From a virus, in the IMG/VR virus record IMGVR_UViG_3300009604_000012, positions 1 through 57,594 of that record: a DNA stretch of 57,594 nucleotides. One strand, 5' to 3'. A program made the position numbers and the translations under genes. This document shows, in pieces, positions 41,381 to 49,666 of this stretch (its first letter is position 1; the number at the start of each line of letters is the position of its first letter). The notes beneath the pieces were generated by a model. It saw only the letters and a program-made list of their open reading frames with translations. It ran no database searches and was not told the origin of the DNA.

Positions 41381-41750
41381 AGAGAGGACGACCTTCGGAG
41401 TAGGAAACTGGGAGGCGTCTCTTCTGCTGTTCTTCCATAAAAAGGAGATACGCATAATCAATGTAGTTATGCACATCGGCAATCGTATCTTGGATAGATT
41501 CATCTTTGATCTCCGCTTCCACACCGGGAGACATCAGACTTGCCAGTCGCATCATCTTATCGCACAAGCGCACCAGGACCCCCTGACTGGGCGTGTCGAT
41601 GATCCCAAGAATCGCTGCGACTCGTAGGTTAAACAGGGTGTCACCTTGGTGTTGTTGTTTGTGGTTGTAGTCGTGCCCTTTCTTCTCGATGATCGACATG
41701 GACTGCTCGTGCATCTCCTCACGAAAGCGTTTCACTTCTTCCAGTGTCAT
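41346..41750 (-). CDS. DUF1599-like (nucleotide-modification-associated) protein
   Basis: 134 residues, all alpha. The motifs KGHDYNHKQQHQGDTLFNLR, GVLVRLCDKMMRLASLM and ESIQDTIADVHNYIDYAYLL give the K-x-x-D-Y, R-x-x-D-K-x-x-R-L and E-x-x-x-D-x-x-x-D-x-x-N-Y pattern of the DUF1599/Nmad1 group, also similar to all-alpha NTP pyrophosphohydrolases. These are thought to handle nucleotides in phages with modified DNA. Encoded directly next to the deoxyribonucleotidase in an ATGA overlap. The exact reaction is not known. Confidence 0.65.
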   Translation of the reverse strand: MTLEEVKRFREEMHEQSMSIIEKKGHDYNHKQQHQGDTLFNLRVAAILGIIDTPSQGVLVRLCDKMMRLASLMSPGVEAEIKDESIQDTIADVHNYIDYAYLLFMEEQQKRRLPVSYSEGRPLCEVLFPQDSEE

Positions 41751-42349
41751 GCTAGCTCCTCTTCCTGTAATGCTTTCATGGGTGTCGAGACTGGGGTAAT
41801 GCCAAGACGCTCTGCATGTTCTCCAGCAAAGAGCATGTTATAGGGATGCACTTGGAGATAGCACCGCACACTGGTTGTCGCATACGTATGGATGTCTGTC
41901 AGAATCTTCGGCTTATCATCGAGTACCACATCAGCGTCGAGGTCATTCACCACACCCCACTTCTTCATCGTAGAAACGACGATCACGGTAGGGTTGCGAT
42001 AACCACGCGCCCGAAGCCAGAGTTCGGTTTGGGTCTTGACCCGTGTTCCGACACGAGCGGTGACAAAGTAGACCTCATCCCCTAACATCCGCTGCTTCTT
42101 TCCGAGGAGGTGTAGTGTCTTCCCTGTCCACCTGAACTCACCGAGGTCCCGCCAGAAGAACGGACTGTCATGCACCCGTTCCCAGGCTTCATCGACATAC
42201 TCTCGGGGGAAGAACTGGTGCGGCCAGTTCCACATCTCAGGCCAAGTGCCTTTCTTTACCGGGATGATGGTGCCTTCCGGGTCCAGCACTCTCGCAAAGG
42301 CGGCATTGAAATCAGCCAAGACCCCATCCATATCGATCACGTATTTCAT
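41747..42349 (-). CDS. HAD-family 5'(3')-deoxyribonucleotidase
   Basis: 200 residues with the NT5C pattern: Asp6 and Asp8 in IDMDGVLADF, Thr97 in YFVTAR, Lys129 or Lys130 before the last motif, and Asp144/Asp145 in VVLDDKP. The 60-residue cap after motif I carries aromatic residues (WPEMWNWPHQFFPREY), as in this subfamily. It removes phosphate from dNMPs and could tune the nucleotide pool or clear unwanted nucleotides. It is coupled by ATGA overlaps to genes on both sides. Confidence 0.85.
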   Translation of the reverse strand: MKYVIDMDGVLADFNAAFARVLDPEGTIIPVKKGTWPEMWNWPHQFFPREYVDEAWERVHDSPFFWRDLGEFRWTGKTLHLLGKKQRMLGDEVYFVTARVGTRVKTQTELWLRARGYRNPTVIVVSTMKKWGVVNDLDADVVLDDKPKILTDIHTYATTSVRCYLQVHPYNMLFAGEHAERLGITPVSTPMKALQEEELA

Positions 42350-42621
42350 CCAACGAGTTCTCCTATTGGCACCAGTGTGGCGGTCTGTTTTTCGATGCCG
42401 ACAATTTCCATCTGATCAATCCGACTCCCAGTCTCGACCATCATGGGTCCCATGTCTTCATCGTCTGTGGCTTCAGTCAGTGCAACAAACGGAGCTTCCT
42501 TCGCGAGAGCGACTACCTCTTCCCATGATTGTGCAATGAGATGCACCTGGCCCATGGCTTGTGACCCGTTTGACATGAAGGTGAAGGTCACCTTCCAGTC
42601 AAAAGTTTTTTGAAAGTTCAT
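42346..42621 (-). CDS. Hypothetical protein (91 aa)
   Basis: ATG 42619-42621 follows GGAGA; a longer frame starting at 42765 lies inside the polymerase gene and was rejected. The protein reads as alternating beta strands and one helix (DWKVTFTFMSNGSQAMGQVH, SWEEVVALAKEAPFVALTEA), with an acidic middle. It is small, soluble and without cysteine. It is coupled to the nucleotidase (ATGA) and overlaps the end of the polymerase by 4 nt. No family recognised. Confidence 0.6.
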   Translation of the reverse strand: MNFQKTFDWKVTFTFMSNGSQAMGQVHLIAQSWEEVVALAKEAPFVALTEATDDEDMGPMMVETGSRIDQMEIVGIEKQTATLVPIGELVG

Positions 42622-44144
42622 ACCGTCTCCATGTCGGCCCAGTTTCTTCCGACCTTGACTTCCACATCTATCGTGAGTCCTCCCATTTGTGGGATAGGTC
42701 GCGTCATAATCTCTGTCAGTAAGGCCACTGCTGCATCGACTTTGTCTTCTGGCACATCGAGGCATTGCGAGTCATGGATATGTCCAATGGCACACATATA
42801 CGGTGCCGCCCAACTCTTCCCTAGCAAGGCAAGGTTCTCCCGTTGGAAGAGGGCATTCGAGGATTGCGGTTTGAACGCGACGACAGCGTTTGCATCCTCA
42901 CCCGGTCTGAATTGTTTCGTGCGAGTGTCCTTCGTATAGACCTGATAGTAATAATTGCGTAGTCCCCACGGGGTTTCAAGATAGCCATTGCGCCACGCTT
43001 CTTTTCGCAGGTCCGTGTGCCATGCGGCAAGATCGGGGAGCAGTTGCAGAAACCGGGCAATCTCTGCCTTCGCCTCCTTCACCGAGGGAAAGGCATCGGG
43101 ATACTGCTCATGCAACAGCTTTGCCCCCATGCCATAACTTACACCGTGGGTGACTCGTTTCTTCCGGGCATATAACAACGCATGCTTGGGGCTGTTCTTG
43201 ACCAAGCGTTTGTTCTCAGCGTTCCATTCCAAACCCAGCTCACGACAGGCAGCATAGGCATGCACTCCCTGTCGGGCAATCTCCATGTAGCTTTGTGATC
43301 CCATGAACCACCCCGACATCACCGCTTCGATAGACGAGGAATCCGCTTCAACAAACACACACCCTTCGCTGGGGATAATACATCGCCGCACATCGTCAGC
43401 ATAGGGGACATCCCCACGATGACTGACGTTCATCAGGTTGTGTTCCTGTTGCGCTAACCGAAAGGTCTCTGGGTTGTGGGTGTAGCGTCCATAGATATAC
43501 CCACGCGCATCAGGTATCCACGCATCGACATAGCGGGTCTTGGTGGTGTTGACCTTTCGGCCCTTGAGCACCAGTGCATAGATCGGATGGTCCGTGCCGT
43601 AGTGCTTGACGAGCTTCTGCAACTGGTCTTCATTCAACACCGACCGCTCTCCGGTGTCCTTGTTCAGTCCGAGTGCGTGTTGCTGGTGTGCGGCATAGTC
43701 TTTTAACTGGTCGGTGCTCAGGGGGTTAAACGGCAGACGCACATTGTATTCATTGATGCGTTCGTCTCGGGTGAGAATCTCCGCTTTGTAACAGGGGTTA
43801 AGGGGGATGCCCCCACGCCCCCCTTTCCTCGTGGTGTGCTTCGCTTTCGTAACGGGGTAGGCTCCACACCGTGAGCAAACTTTGGTGGGTTTCCTGACCG
43901 GGATCGGTTCAATGGGGAGGTCGGTCTCGGGTAGGTTCTTGAATCGCTTGGTCGGACGAATTTCCATCGGCGCATGCCGTGCCGCCCACGATTTGTAATG
44001 GTCAACCCGCCGATTGAGCTTGTGTTGTAGGTCAAGTCTCGCCTCATTATCCACACGCACCCCGTGGACCTTGCCCATTTGCCAGAGCACTGGGTCCAGA
44101 TGATGCACGTAGTCCAGATAGAAATCCCAACGGGTTCGTGCCAT
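42618..44144 (-). CDS. Family A DNA polymerase (no exonuclease domain)
   Basis: 508 residues. Motif A has Asp268 (FVEADSSSIEAVM), motif B has Lys329 and Tyr337 (KKRVTHGVSYGMG), motif C has Asp458 (HIHDSQ). Both catalytic Asp are present, but the usual Glu after the second is Ser, and the E. coli Phe762 position seems to be His. The N-terminal 250 residues have a Cys90/Cys93/Cys118 cluster (CSRC, NPC) that may bind zinc and no 3'-5' exonuclease motif. The exonuclease is on another gene (45031-46143). Weak SD. Replicates the phage DNA. Confidence 0.9.
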   Translation of the reverse strand: MARTRWDFYLDYVHHLDPVLWQMGKVHGVRVDNEARLDLQHKLNRRVDHYKSWAARHAPMEIRPTKRFKNLPETDLPIEPIPVRKPTKVCSRCGAYPVTKAKHTTRKGGRGGIPLNPCYKAEILTRDERINEYNVRLPFNPLSTDQLKDYAAHQQHALGLNKDTGERSVLNEDQLQKLVKHYGTDHPIYALVLKGRKVNTTKTRYVDAWIPDARGYIYGRYTHNPETFRLAQQEHNLMNVSHRGDVPYADDVRRCIIPSEGCVFVEADSSSIEAVMSGWFMGSQSYMEIARQGVHAYAACRELGLEWNAENKRLVKNSPKHALLYARKKRVTHGVSYGMGAKLLHEQYPDAFPSVKEAKAEIARFLQLLPDLAAWHTDLRKEAWRNGYLETPWGLRNYYYQVYTKDTRTKQFRPGEDANAVVAFKPQSSNALFQRENLALLGKSWAAPYMCAIGHIHDSQCLDVPEDKVDAAVALLTEIMTRPIPQMGGLTIDVEVKVGRNWADMETV

Positions 44145-44274
44145 AGCATTCGTCTAAAAGAATCGGGCGGGAGATCGTGACGGTCCCCCCACAGTCTGAG
44201 CATAGCTGCGCGATGAGCGTGGGTTGAACTATGCCACAGACTGTGCCGCACACCATGTGCGAACCCGAAAGCGT

Positions 44275-44715
44275 TTACCTTATCACAGCGATGAGTGACG
44301 GGAACGGAGCAGACGCTGCGGCACCCTCAAAGCGCAACCTCCCTCGGAGGAATCGGAGTTCAATGTCTGGTCTCGCTGCATGTGTGTGTTCATCCCACAG
44401 GTAATCCTGAAACCACTTTACGTCGGTTCGTGCCGGGAGGAGCATGACGCCATGCCGTTCCGTGACACCCTTCTCTACCCACCGCGTAAGCTCTCGTCCG
44501 TATGGAGGGTTGCACCACCACCAGCCTGACCAAGTGTTGGGTCTCCATGGAAGTGAAAGTGCATCTCTGATGTAGAAACTCTGGCACTTCGCATTCTCGT
44601 TCGACGCACACACATCGAGGGTAAAGGGGAACTCGGTGTGGAGTTGATCGAACAGGTCTTGTGGGGTTCCCCAGTCCTGTCGCTTCGCTACCGGCATGTA
44701 TCCTTCTTTATCCAT
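44275..44715 (-). CDS. Dam-type N6-adenine DNA methylase (phage)
   Basis: The start is taken at ATG 44715, which overlaps the previous stop (ATGGATAA); a downstream ATG 44697 is possible. The 146 residues show the phage N6-adenine methylase family: DWGTPQDLFDQLHTEFPFTL, DVCASNENAKC, and the catalytic NPPY (69-72) in WWWCNPPYGRE. Asp34 lies in the cofactor region. It methylates adenine in a target site, perhaps to protect the phage DNA from host restriction. The gene is one of the few in the block without strong SD. Confidence 0.85.
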   Translation of the reverse strand: MDKEGYMPVAKRQDWGTPQDLFDQLHTEFPFTLDVCASNENAKCQSFYIRDALSLPWRPNTWSGWWWCNPPYGRELTRWVEKGVTERHGVMLLPARTDVKWFQDYLWDEHTHAARPDIELRFLRGRLRFEGAAASAPFPSLIAVIR

Positions 44716-45034
44716 AGGCAATCGGCTCGGTTTCTTCGAGGACCTCTTCAGCTTCTGTTCGTGCTTCGTCTTTTGCGATTTCAATCTCAGCCCGTAATCG
44801 ACTCAGGGTTTTCTCCCAGAGATTCAGGAACTCTTCTTTCCAAACCTCTGCAAAGGTATGGTTCACATGACCGGACCATGGGCAACAGACCCTTCCGGCA
44901 GCAGACTGTGCATGGATGATGGTTCGTTCGATGTATTCTTGGAATTCCTCGTGATTCCCCGGCTGCTTGGCGATGGCTAAATCCTGTTGGCACTTTCGCA
45001 AGTCCCCAAGTTTGGTGGTCATATTGGTGGTCAT
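44708..45034 (-). CDS. Hypothetical coiled-coil protein (108 aa)
   Basis: ATG 45032-45034 overlaps the TGA of the UDG-exonuclease gene (ATGA). The C-terminal 60 residues are an acidic helix (TLSRLRAEIEIAKDEARTEA then EEVLEETEP). A short Cys-rich part (AAGRVCCPWSGHVNHTF) lies in the middle. It is co-translated with replication genes and may bind a replication protein. No known family. Confidence 0.6.
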   Translation of the reverse strand: MTTNMTTKLGDLRKCQQDLAIAKQPGNHEEFQEYIERTIIHAQSAAGRVCCPWSGHVNHTFAEVWKEEFLNLWEKTLSRLRAEIEIAKDEARTEAEEVLEETEPIAYG

Positions 45035-46143
45035 AGCTGTTGCCCTTTCAAGACACGTTCAATATGGAGGAAGTTCTCTAGTGCGGCATCCGAATCGATA
45101 CAGTTGTAGAGTGCAGGTTCTGCGAGGTTCAGATGTTTCCACGGTTGAATATGGTCAGAGCACAGTGAGGTCACGAACTCTAATCCTTTGGGCAGGTTCG
45201 GCAACCACACATGAAAGGCATTCATGCCATCGTGCAGGTCTCCGTTCACCTCAACACCAGCATCCCGCACGATAGGGATGTCGAATGCCTTGGCATTCCA
45301 TCCCACCATTGGCCTATTCACACCGAGGAGTGTGGTGATGATTGGCATCCATGGGGCTTGCCATGGCACCGACATCGCATGACCTACGCGAAATGAAAAG
45401 CTGATACGCAGGATGTCTGCGCTGGTGGATTCTCCAAGCTGTGATTCGTCTTTGTTTATTTTATAGGGGGTCTCGATGTCCCACGACAGATAGCAATCGG
45501 GTGTGCGTTCGTATTCCTGCACGAACCGCATCGCTTGGTGGGGGTGGGGGTCGAGGAGATATTTTGGAATGCGTTTGGTAAAGCCATCTCGTGCGATGCG
45601 TATCGCTTTTCTGATGTCACTAATCACTGGGCCTGTCCACTTGGCTGAACTCTTCTCTCGTTTCCGTGGAAGGAGGAAGCTCGGGTGGAAGGTGGGCACC
45701 ACGGGAATCCCCTTGGGTCCGTCGAGTATAGACCCACGGTAGCGCATGATTCCTAATTGACCAGTCAGCCGCCGCATGGGGACATTGCCCAAGGCTACGA
45801 GGGCTTTGGGGGCTAGCCTCTCAATGCTGCCATCAAGTAAGGGCCGACAATGATTGATCGCAGTGAACTCGTAGGGCGCATGTGAGAGTTTGTTCTGTGG
45901 TGGCTGGCAGTGGATGACGTTCTCCACAAAGATATCGTCTCGACTCAGCCCCGCCCGTGCGAGGAGCATACTAAGTTGCCACCCGGCGAGTCCCTGGAAA
46001 TGTTTACCAGTGGCGGCTTCATCTTTTCCCAAGGCTTCTCCCACAACCAGCACTTCCTTGGCGAAGCCTCCATCTGGTATTCCAAATCCAGTTCCCCGCT
46101 TCTCTAGTGGACACCCACGACAGAGCGGCGGTTTGGTGGTCAT
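45031..46143 (-). CDS. Family 4 uracil-DNA glycosylase fused to DEDDy exonuclease
   Basis: 370 residues. Part 1 (1-165): Cys8, Cys11, Cys79 and Cys99 fit the iron-sulphur site of family 4 UDG; VGEALGKDEAATGKHFQG and TFHPSFLL are its active-site motifs. Part 2 (215-365): Asp222/Glu224 (SWDIETP), Asp288 (KAFDIPI) and Tyr346/Asp350 (YNCID) complete a DEDDy 3'-5' exonuclease. The pairing suggests proofreading of a polymerase that lacks its own exonuclease (42618-44144), with uracil removal on the same protein. Start ATG 46143 overlaps the integrase stop. The order on the strand is recombinase, this gene, small coiled-coil, methylase, polymerase. Confidence 0.9.
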   Translation of the reverse strand: MTTKPPLCRGCPLEKRGTGFGIPDGGFAKEVLVVGEALGKDEAATGKHFQGLAGWQLSMLLARAGLSRDDIFVENVIHCQPPQNKLSHAPYEFTAINHCRPLLDGSIERLAPKALVALGNVPMRRLTGQLGIMRYRGSILDGPKGIPVVPTFHPSFLLPRKREKSSAKWTGPVISDIRKAIRIARDGFTKRIPKYLLDPHPHQAMRFVQEYERTPDCYLSWDIETPYKINKDESQLGESTSADILRISFSFRVGHAMSVPWQAPWMPIITTLLGVNRPMVGWNAKAFDIPIVRDAGVEVNGDLHDGMNAFHVWLPNLPKGLEFVTSLCSDHIQPWKHLNLAEPALYNCIDSDAALENFLHIERVLKGQQL

Positions 46144-46970
46144 GCCAGTCGAGCGATAGCTGCCCGGTCTTCATCTTCGACATCGGTGGCGTTGAGATAG
46201 CGCATGGTGGTAGTGATTTGCTGATGCCCCAACAGACGCTGGATGGTGGGTAGTGAGACCTTCTCATCGAGGAGTCTCGATCCAAACTCATGGCGCAAGT
46301 CATGCCACCTGATGTCAGGGGCATCGGCTTTCTTCCGTGCTTGGTCCCACGCATACTGGTTCCACTTAAACAGTGGCTTCCGTGTACCAACCTTCGCCAA
46401 GCGTTCCTTCAATAACACACACACTCGGTCGGTCATTGGAATCTTCTGTGTGCGTTTCTGTTTTTGGATATTTGCAGGTACGGTAATGGTGCGTTTCTTG
46501 ATATCAACATGCCGTGCATGCAGTTGGCACAAGGCACCTCGGCGCAAGCCGGTATCACAGGCCAGCATGAAGAGTGCGCGTAAGGAATCACCCATGTTCG
46601 CAAGCAGGTCACGTTCCTGCTGTTCGGTCAGGCGCACATCCCGTTGGTTCAGCTCAGGTTCCAACGTCAGGCATTGGGGAAACTGAAAGGACCCATACCG
46701 CACGCTCGGTGTGAGAAATTCGGGATACTTTCGGAGCATGTGCTTCATCACCGCACGATAGCGATTGCGTGTGGCGGCTGACCCAGGCATGTGTGTGAGG
46801 TAGGCTTCAAGTGCCTCAACAGTTGGGACATCGCCAAGGTGTTCAGCGATACGTCGAAGGCGACAGACATCTGACGAGATCGACTTACGATAGACACGCA
46901 AGTAGTTCTCTGTATAGCGTTCGACAATATCCGAAAGCGTAACACTGGGAATTAGTATGTTTGTTGTCAT
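46140..46970 (-). CDS. Tyrosine recombinase (integrase type)
   Basis: ATG 46968-46970 follows AGGAGG; a longer frame to 47111 has no SD and an Arg/Ser-rich start. 276 residues with a SAM-like N-terminus (TENYLRVYRKSISSDVCRLR) and a catalytic part with Arg143/144 (TGLRRGAL), a Lys in the 170-176 beta hairpin, His223-x-x-Arg226 (HDLRH), His249 (LLGHQQ) and Tyr258 (TMRYLN). All residues are present. No attachment site or excisionase is seen. It is coupled by ATGA to the UDG-exonuclease, inside the replication operon. Confidence 0.9.
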   Translation of the reverse strand: MTTNILIPSVTLSDIVERYTENYLRVYRKSISSDVCRLRRIAEHLGDVPTVEALEAYLTHMPGSAATRNRYRAVMKHMLRKYPEFLTPSVRYGSFQFPQCLTLEPELNQRDVRLTEQQERDLLANMGDSLRALFMLACDTGLRRGALCQLHARHVDIKKRTITVPANIQKQKRTQKIPMTDRVCVLLKERLAKVGTRKPLFKWNQYAWDQARKKADAPDIRWHDLRHEFGSRLLDEKVSLPTIQRLLGHQQITTTMRYLNATDVEDEDRAAIARLA

Positions 46971-47149
46971 AAGGTATGTCCTCCTACAAAAGTGGGAGTG
47001 ACCACAGCTCCGAACCAAAGAAAACCGTAGCCACTCCCTGCGAGAACTCCATCGGAGAACAGACCGTCGTGTCTCCGTCGAGGGAGGTACCGCACTGGGA
47101 GACGGCACCACGGGACCGGCAGTCCTAAGAGAATGGAGTCCCGCAATCC

Positions 47150-47806
47150 CTAGAGTTGCACCAGTGGTGTGTCCTTATCGGACGCAACCAGCTTGGTCAA
47201 CTCCGCACGAGCTTCAACCTTGTTCCCACTTGGACCTTCCCACAGGGGGATTGCTGTGCCCCGGTCATCCTTCGGGAACTTATCCTCACCTTGCAGGACC
47301 CACGTTCCCCAAGGCACTGAGCGATAGTCACCACCGTTGCGCTCCCGCTCTTCGTTGTAGTAATCACGGTCCTTCGCCACCCAATCAATCTTCGCAACGA
47401 AGGTTCGACCGGACTCGATGGTCTCGCCCAACCGACGCAAGCCATCGGTGCTGTCGGACCATGTCAGAGAGCGGTCGTGTGCCCTGATCAAATCAGCCAG
47501 CCTGTTGGATGTGCTGTTTCGATAGGGACGGTAGCTGAAGTTCTGAAACAGATACAGCTCACGACCTTCTGCACTCGCGGGTTCAACGATCTGAACTTTG
47601 TTAATCTTGATTTGCGGATACTTGTCATCGGCAAGCAAGGCTTCTCCCGCTGTGTTCGTTGGGATGGTCGCCTCTGTGATCAACAAGCGGTAGAACCCAG
47701 ACTTGGGTGGAGTCGGTGCCGTCGCTTCCTGATAGCTGTCAGGGTCTTCTACCCCCAACTCAGTCAATCCTTCAGGCAGTGCGCTCAGATCGAAATCAAT
47801 ACTCAT
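47150..47806 (-). CDS. OB-like single-stranded-DNA-binding candidate (218 aa)
   Basis: The promoter at 47849-47877 would start just upstream, and AGGAGA precedes the ATG. 218 residues, beta-rich (SGFYRLLITEATIPTNTAGE, PQIKINKVQIVEPASAEGRE), with an aromatic region in the middle (LYLFQNFSYRPYRNSTS) and an acidic start. Pattern and place, next to a RecA-like ATPase and a nuclease, suggest a DUF669-like or SSB-like protein. The call is inference; the last residues are not the acidic tail of classical SSB. Confidence 0.5.
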   Translation of the reverse strand: MSIDFDLSALPEGLTELGVEDPDSYQEATAPTPPKSGFYRLLITEATIPTNTAGEALLADDKYPQIKINKVQIVEPASAEGRELYLFQNFSYRPYRNSTSNRLADLIRAHDRSLTWSDSTDGLRRLGETIESGRTFVAKIDWVAKDRDYYNEERERNGGDYRSVPWGTWVLQGEDKFPKDDRGTAIPLWEGPSGNKVEARAELTKLVASDKDTPLVQL

Positions 47807-47848
47807 GTGTGGCTTCTCCTTGGGTTAGTGTGTTGCAGTCGAAGGGTT

Positions 47849-47877
47849 AGTATACTCGGTAAAGAATCCCATTGCAA
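47849..47877 (-). promoter_or_regulatory. Sigma-70-type promoter, leftward
   Basis: On the minus strand the -35 box TTGCAA (47877-47872) and the -10 box TATACT (47854-47849) are 17 bases apart. Transcription would start about 35 bases before the ATG of 47150-47806 and could feed the recombinase, UDG-exonuclease, methylase and polymerase. It is the best classical promoter I found. Confidence 0.5.
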
Positions 47878-47881
47878 GTTG

Positions 47882-48889
47882 TTAGACACCTTGCTTCAGT
47901 GCTTGTAGCTGGGCAATGCGTTCGGCACTCACCTTCCCTTTGGACTGTGAGTCCCTGTAGAACTCAAGGACAGCTTTCCCCGGTTCCTTGTGTGTGTAGT
48001 AGAGCGGCAGTCCCTCGCACCGTGCGCCAGCCCGGAACTCAATCATCTCCAATCCATCCGGGTCAAAGTGACTCCGAGTGTAGATGCGGTACTCTGGTTC
48101 CAACATCGACACGTTCTGTCCGGTGAGGTCATCCTTCTCTCTGATGTTCTTTGCCATAGCCGTATCGAAGTGTAGGCAGTTTCCAAAGAGACTCCCGATG
48201 GTGGCAGCTTTCGCTTTGCCACAGACATCAGGCCCGATGAGCTTCTTCCCTGTGATGATGCCATGCTTCCCACTGCGTCCCCCTTCGGTGAGGTCGGGGG
48301 CTTCGGTGGGGTGCGCGGTCCAGATGACCTTGCCTCTGAAGATGGTGCTGGTGCGAATCGCCCGTTCCAGTTCACGATAGGCTGTGCCGTGGTGCAAGCC
48401 TTGCACTTGCCCATGCCGTCGCCAATCGTCAGGCAGTCCCTCCTGCTTCTCATCAACAGTCACCAGCTCACCGCCTTCGTCTTTCACACCACCAATCTTC
48501 TGACCCTTGGCAATCTTCTCTGCGATATCTCCAAGCAGCCAGCTCTTGATGACGGTGGCTCCCTCATAGATCACCAAGCCGTGTGACTTGCCTTCCATAT
48601 ACTCAGCATCGGGTTTGCCCCAGACACCATCCTCTTTGGGTGCCCACCCTCGGGTCATCGCTTTCAAATAGGTCATCGCCGCCGGGAGATGACTGAACTC
48701 CACGACCTCAAGAATCCCTGCTTCGATTAACCCCGTCGATTGATAGGTGGCAACCCCACCATCCCCGATGTAAACCCTGGACTTCTTGCCTGTCTTGGCA
48801 TACACCTGTTCGACTAACTCAGCAATAGCTCTCGACTTCCCTTTCATGCTGTGTCCATAAAACAAATCAGCGTTACGTAGTTCTCCCAT
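47882..48889 (-). CDS. RecA-like P-loop ATPase (335 aa)
   Basis: The Walker A motif GHSMKGKS is at residues 12-19, with a strand-rich ATPase fold (YIGDGGVATYQSTGLI, HGLVIYEGATVIKSWLLGDI). The size and position, between an SSB-like protein and a RecB-type nuclease, match phage Sak4/RecA-like proteins used for recombination and replication. The Walker B is most likely in VIYEGATVIK. No helicase motif is clear. The stop of the nuclease gene directly precedes the ATG of this one. Confidence 0.7.
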   Translation of the reverse strand: MGELRNADLFYGHSMKGKSRAIAELVEQVYAKTGKKSRVYIGDGGVATYQSTGLIEAGILEVVEFSHLPAAMTYLKAMTRGWAPKEDGVWGKPDAEYMEGKSHGLVIYEGATVIKSWLLGDIAEKIAKGQKIGGVKDEGGELVTVDEKQEGLPDDWRRHGQVQGLHHGTAYRELERAIRTSTIFRGKVIWTAHPTEAPDLTEGGRSGKHGIITGKKLIGPDVCGKAKAATIGSLFGNCLHFDTAMAKNIREKDDLTGQNVSMLEPEYRIYTRSHFDPDGLEMIEFRAGARCEGLPLYYTHKEPGKAVLEFYRDSQSKGKVSAERIAQLQALKQGV

Positions 48890-49666
48890 TCATTTGTCCT
48901 TTCGCTTCTGTTCGCGTGTCCAACGATACAACGAGACCGCCGCTTGCCACGGGGCAATCAGTTCGGCAATCGGTGGCATCTCCACAATTTGGAATGGCTC
49001 TTCTCCCTCGCTCTTTGGCAAGAGCACAATCCATCCCGTCTCTGTTTTGATTCCCTCTTCAGCGAGAGCTAACCGATACGCACAGCCTTGCAGGAGAGCT
49101 TCTTCGTAGACGCGCTTGCCGGTTTTGAAATCGAGAATGCCCACCCGACCATCCACTTCAACCAGTGCATCGAGCGTTCCCGCATACTGTCCATGCAACG
49201 ATGCGACCATGCGTTCGGTATCGAGAACCTTGAGATTGGTCGCCTTGCGCCAGTCAGACGCTCGCCCGAAGGACCGTTCGGCTTCCGCTGAATCCAACGG
49301 CGGTGGAGTCTCCTTGCGTGGTCGGCCCAGTTCTCCAAGGAACTCCCACTCGATACGCTCGTGGACTTGGGTGCCGATCTTTGCCGCTTTCCGTAGGGAA
49401 CTCCGGTAGGCTTTCTCCTTTTCTATTTCTGTTGCTGTTAATTCCATGAACATCTCGGGGTCCGGTAGCTCTCCCAATTCCACCGTGTCCTCATACGCTC
49501 GCCGCACCGCAGCAATCACCGCTGTGCGTTCCTGAGTTGCGGCCCACGGAATGAGGGCTGGCTTGGCAATCACGCCCAAGATAGTGGTCACACTCGGGAG
49601 CTTGAGTCCGGTGTGTGTTTTGTAAAATCGTGCGCCCCGTTCGGTGGGGAGTCGTTCGAGTTCCAT
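48890..49666 (-). CDS. RecB-type PD-(D/E)XK nuclease (258 aa)
   Basis: The family signature is complete: His102 (GTQVHERIE), Glu151, Asp166 (GTLDALVEVD), Asp179 and Lys181 (ILDFKTGK), Gln193 and Tyr197. Cas4-type cysteines are missing, so no iron-sulphur cluster is expected. It should be a single-strand or end-processing exonuclease working with the RecA-like ATPase. Start in a TAATG overlap with the glycosidase gene. Confidence 0.8.
   Translation of the reverse strand: MELERLPTERGARFYKTHTGLKLPSVTTILGVIAKPALIPWAATQERTAVIAAVRRAYEDTVELGELPDPEMFMELTATEIEKEKAYRSSLRKAAKIGTQVHERIEWEFLGELGRPRKETPPPLDSAEAERSFGRASDWRKATNLKVLDTERMVASLHGQYAGTLDALVEVDGRVGILDFKTGKRVYEEALLQGCAYRLALAEEGIKTETGWIVLLPKSEGEEPFQIVEMPPIAELIAPWQAAVSLYRWTREQKRKDK

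Noticed and set aside
44047-44256. 69-residue minus-strand frame with Cys pairs upstream of the polymerase
   Set aside because: Its Cys set (CGTVCG, CSDCGG) looks like a zinc ribbon, but more than half lies inside the polymerase gene and there is no SD. Kept only as a remote possibility.
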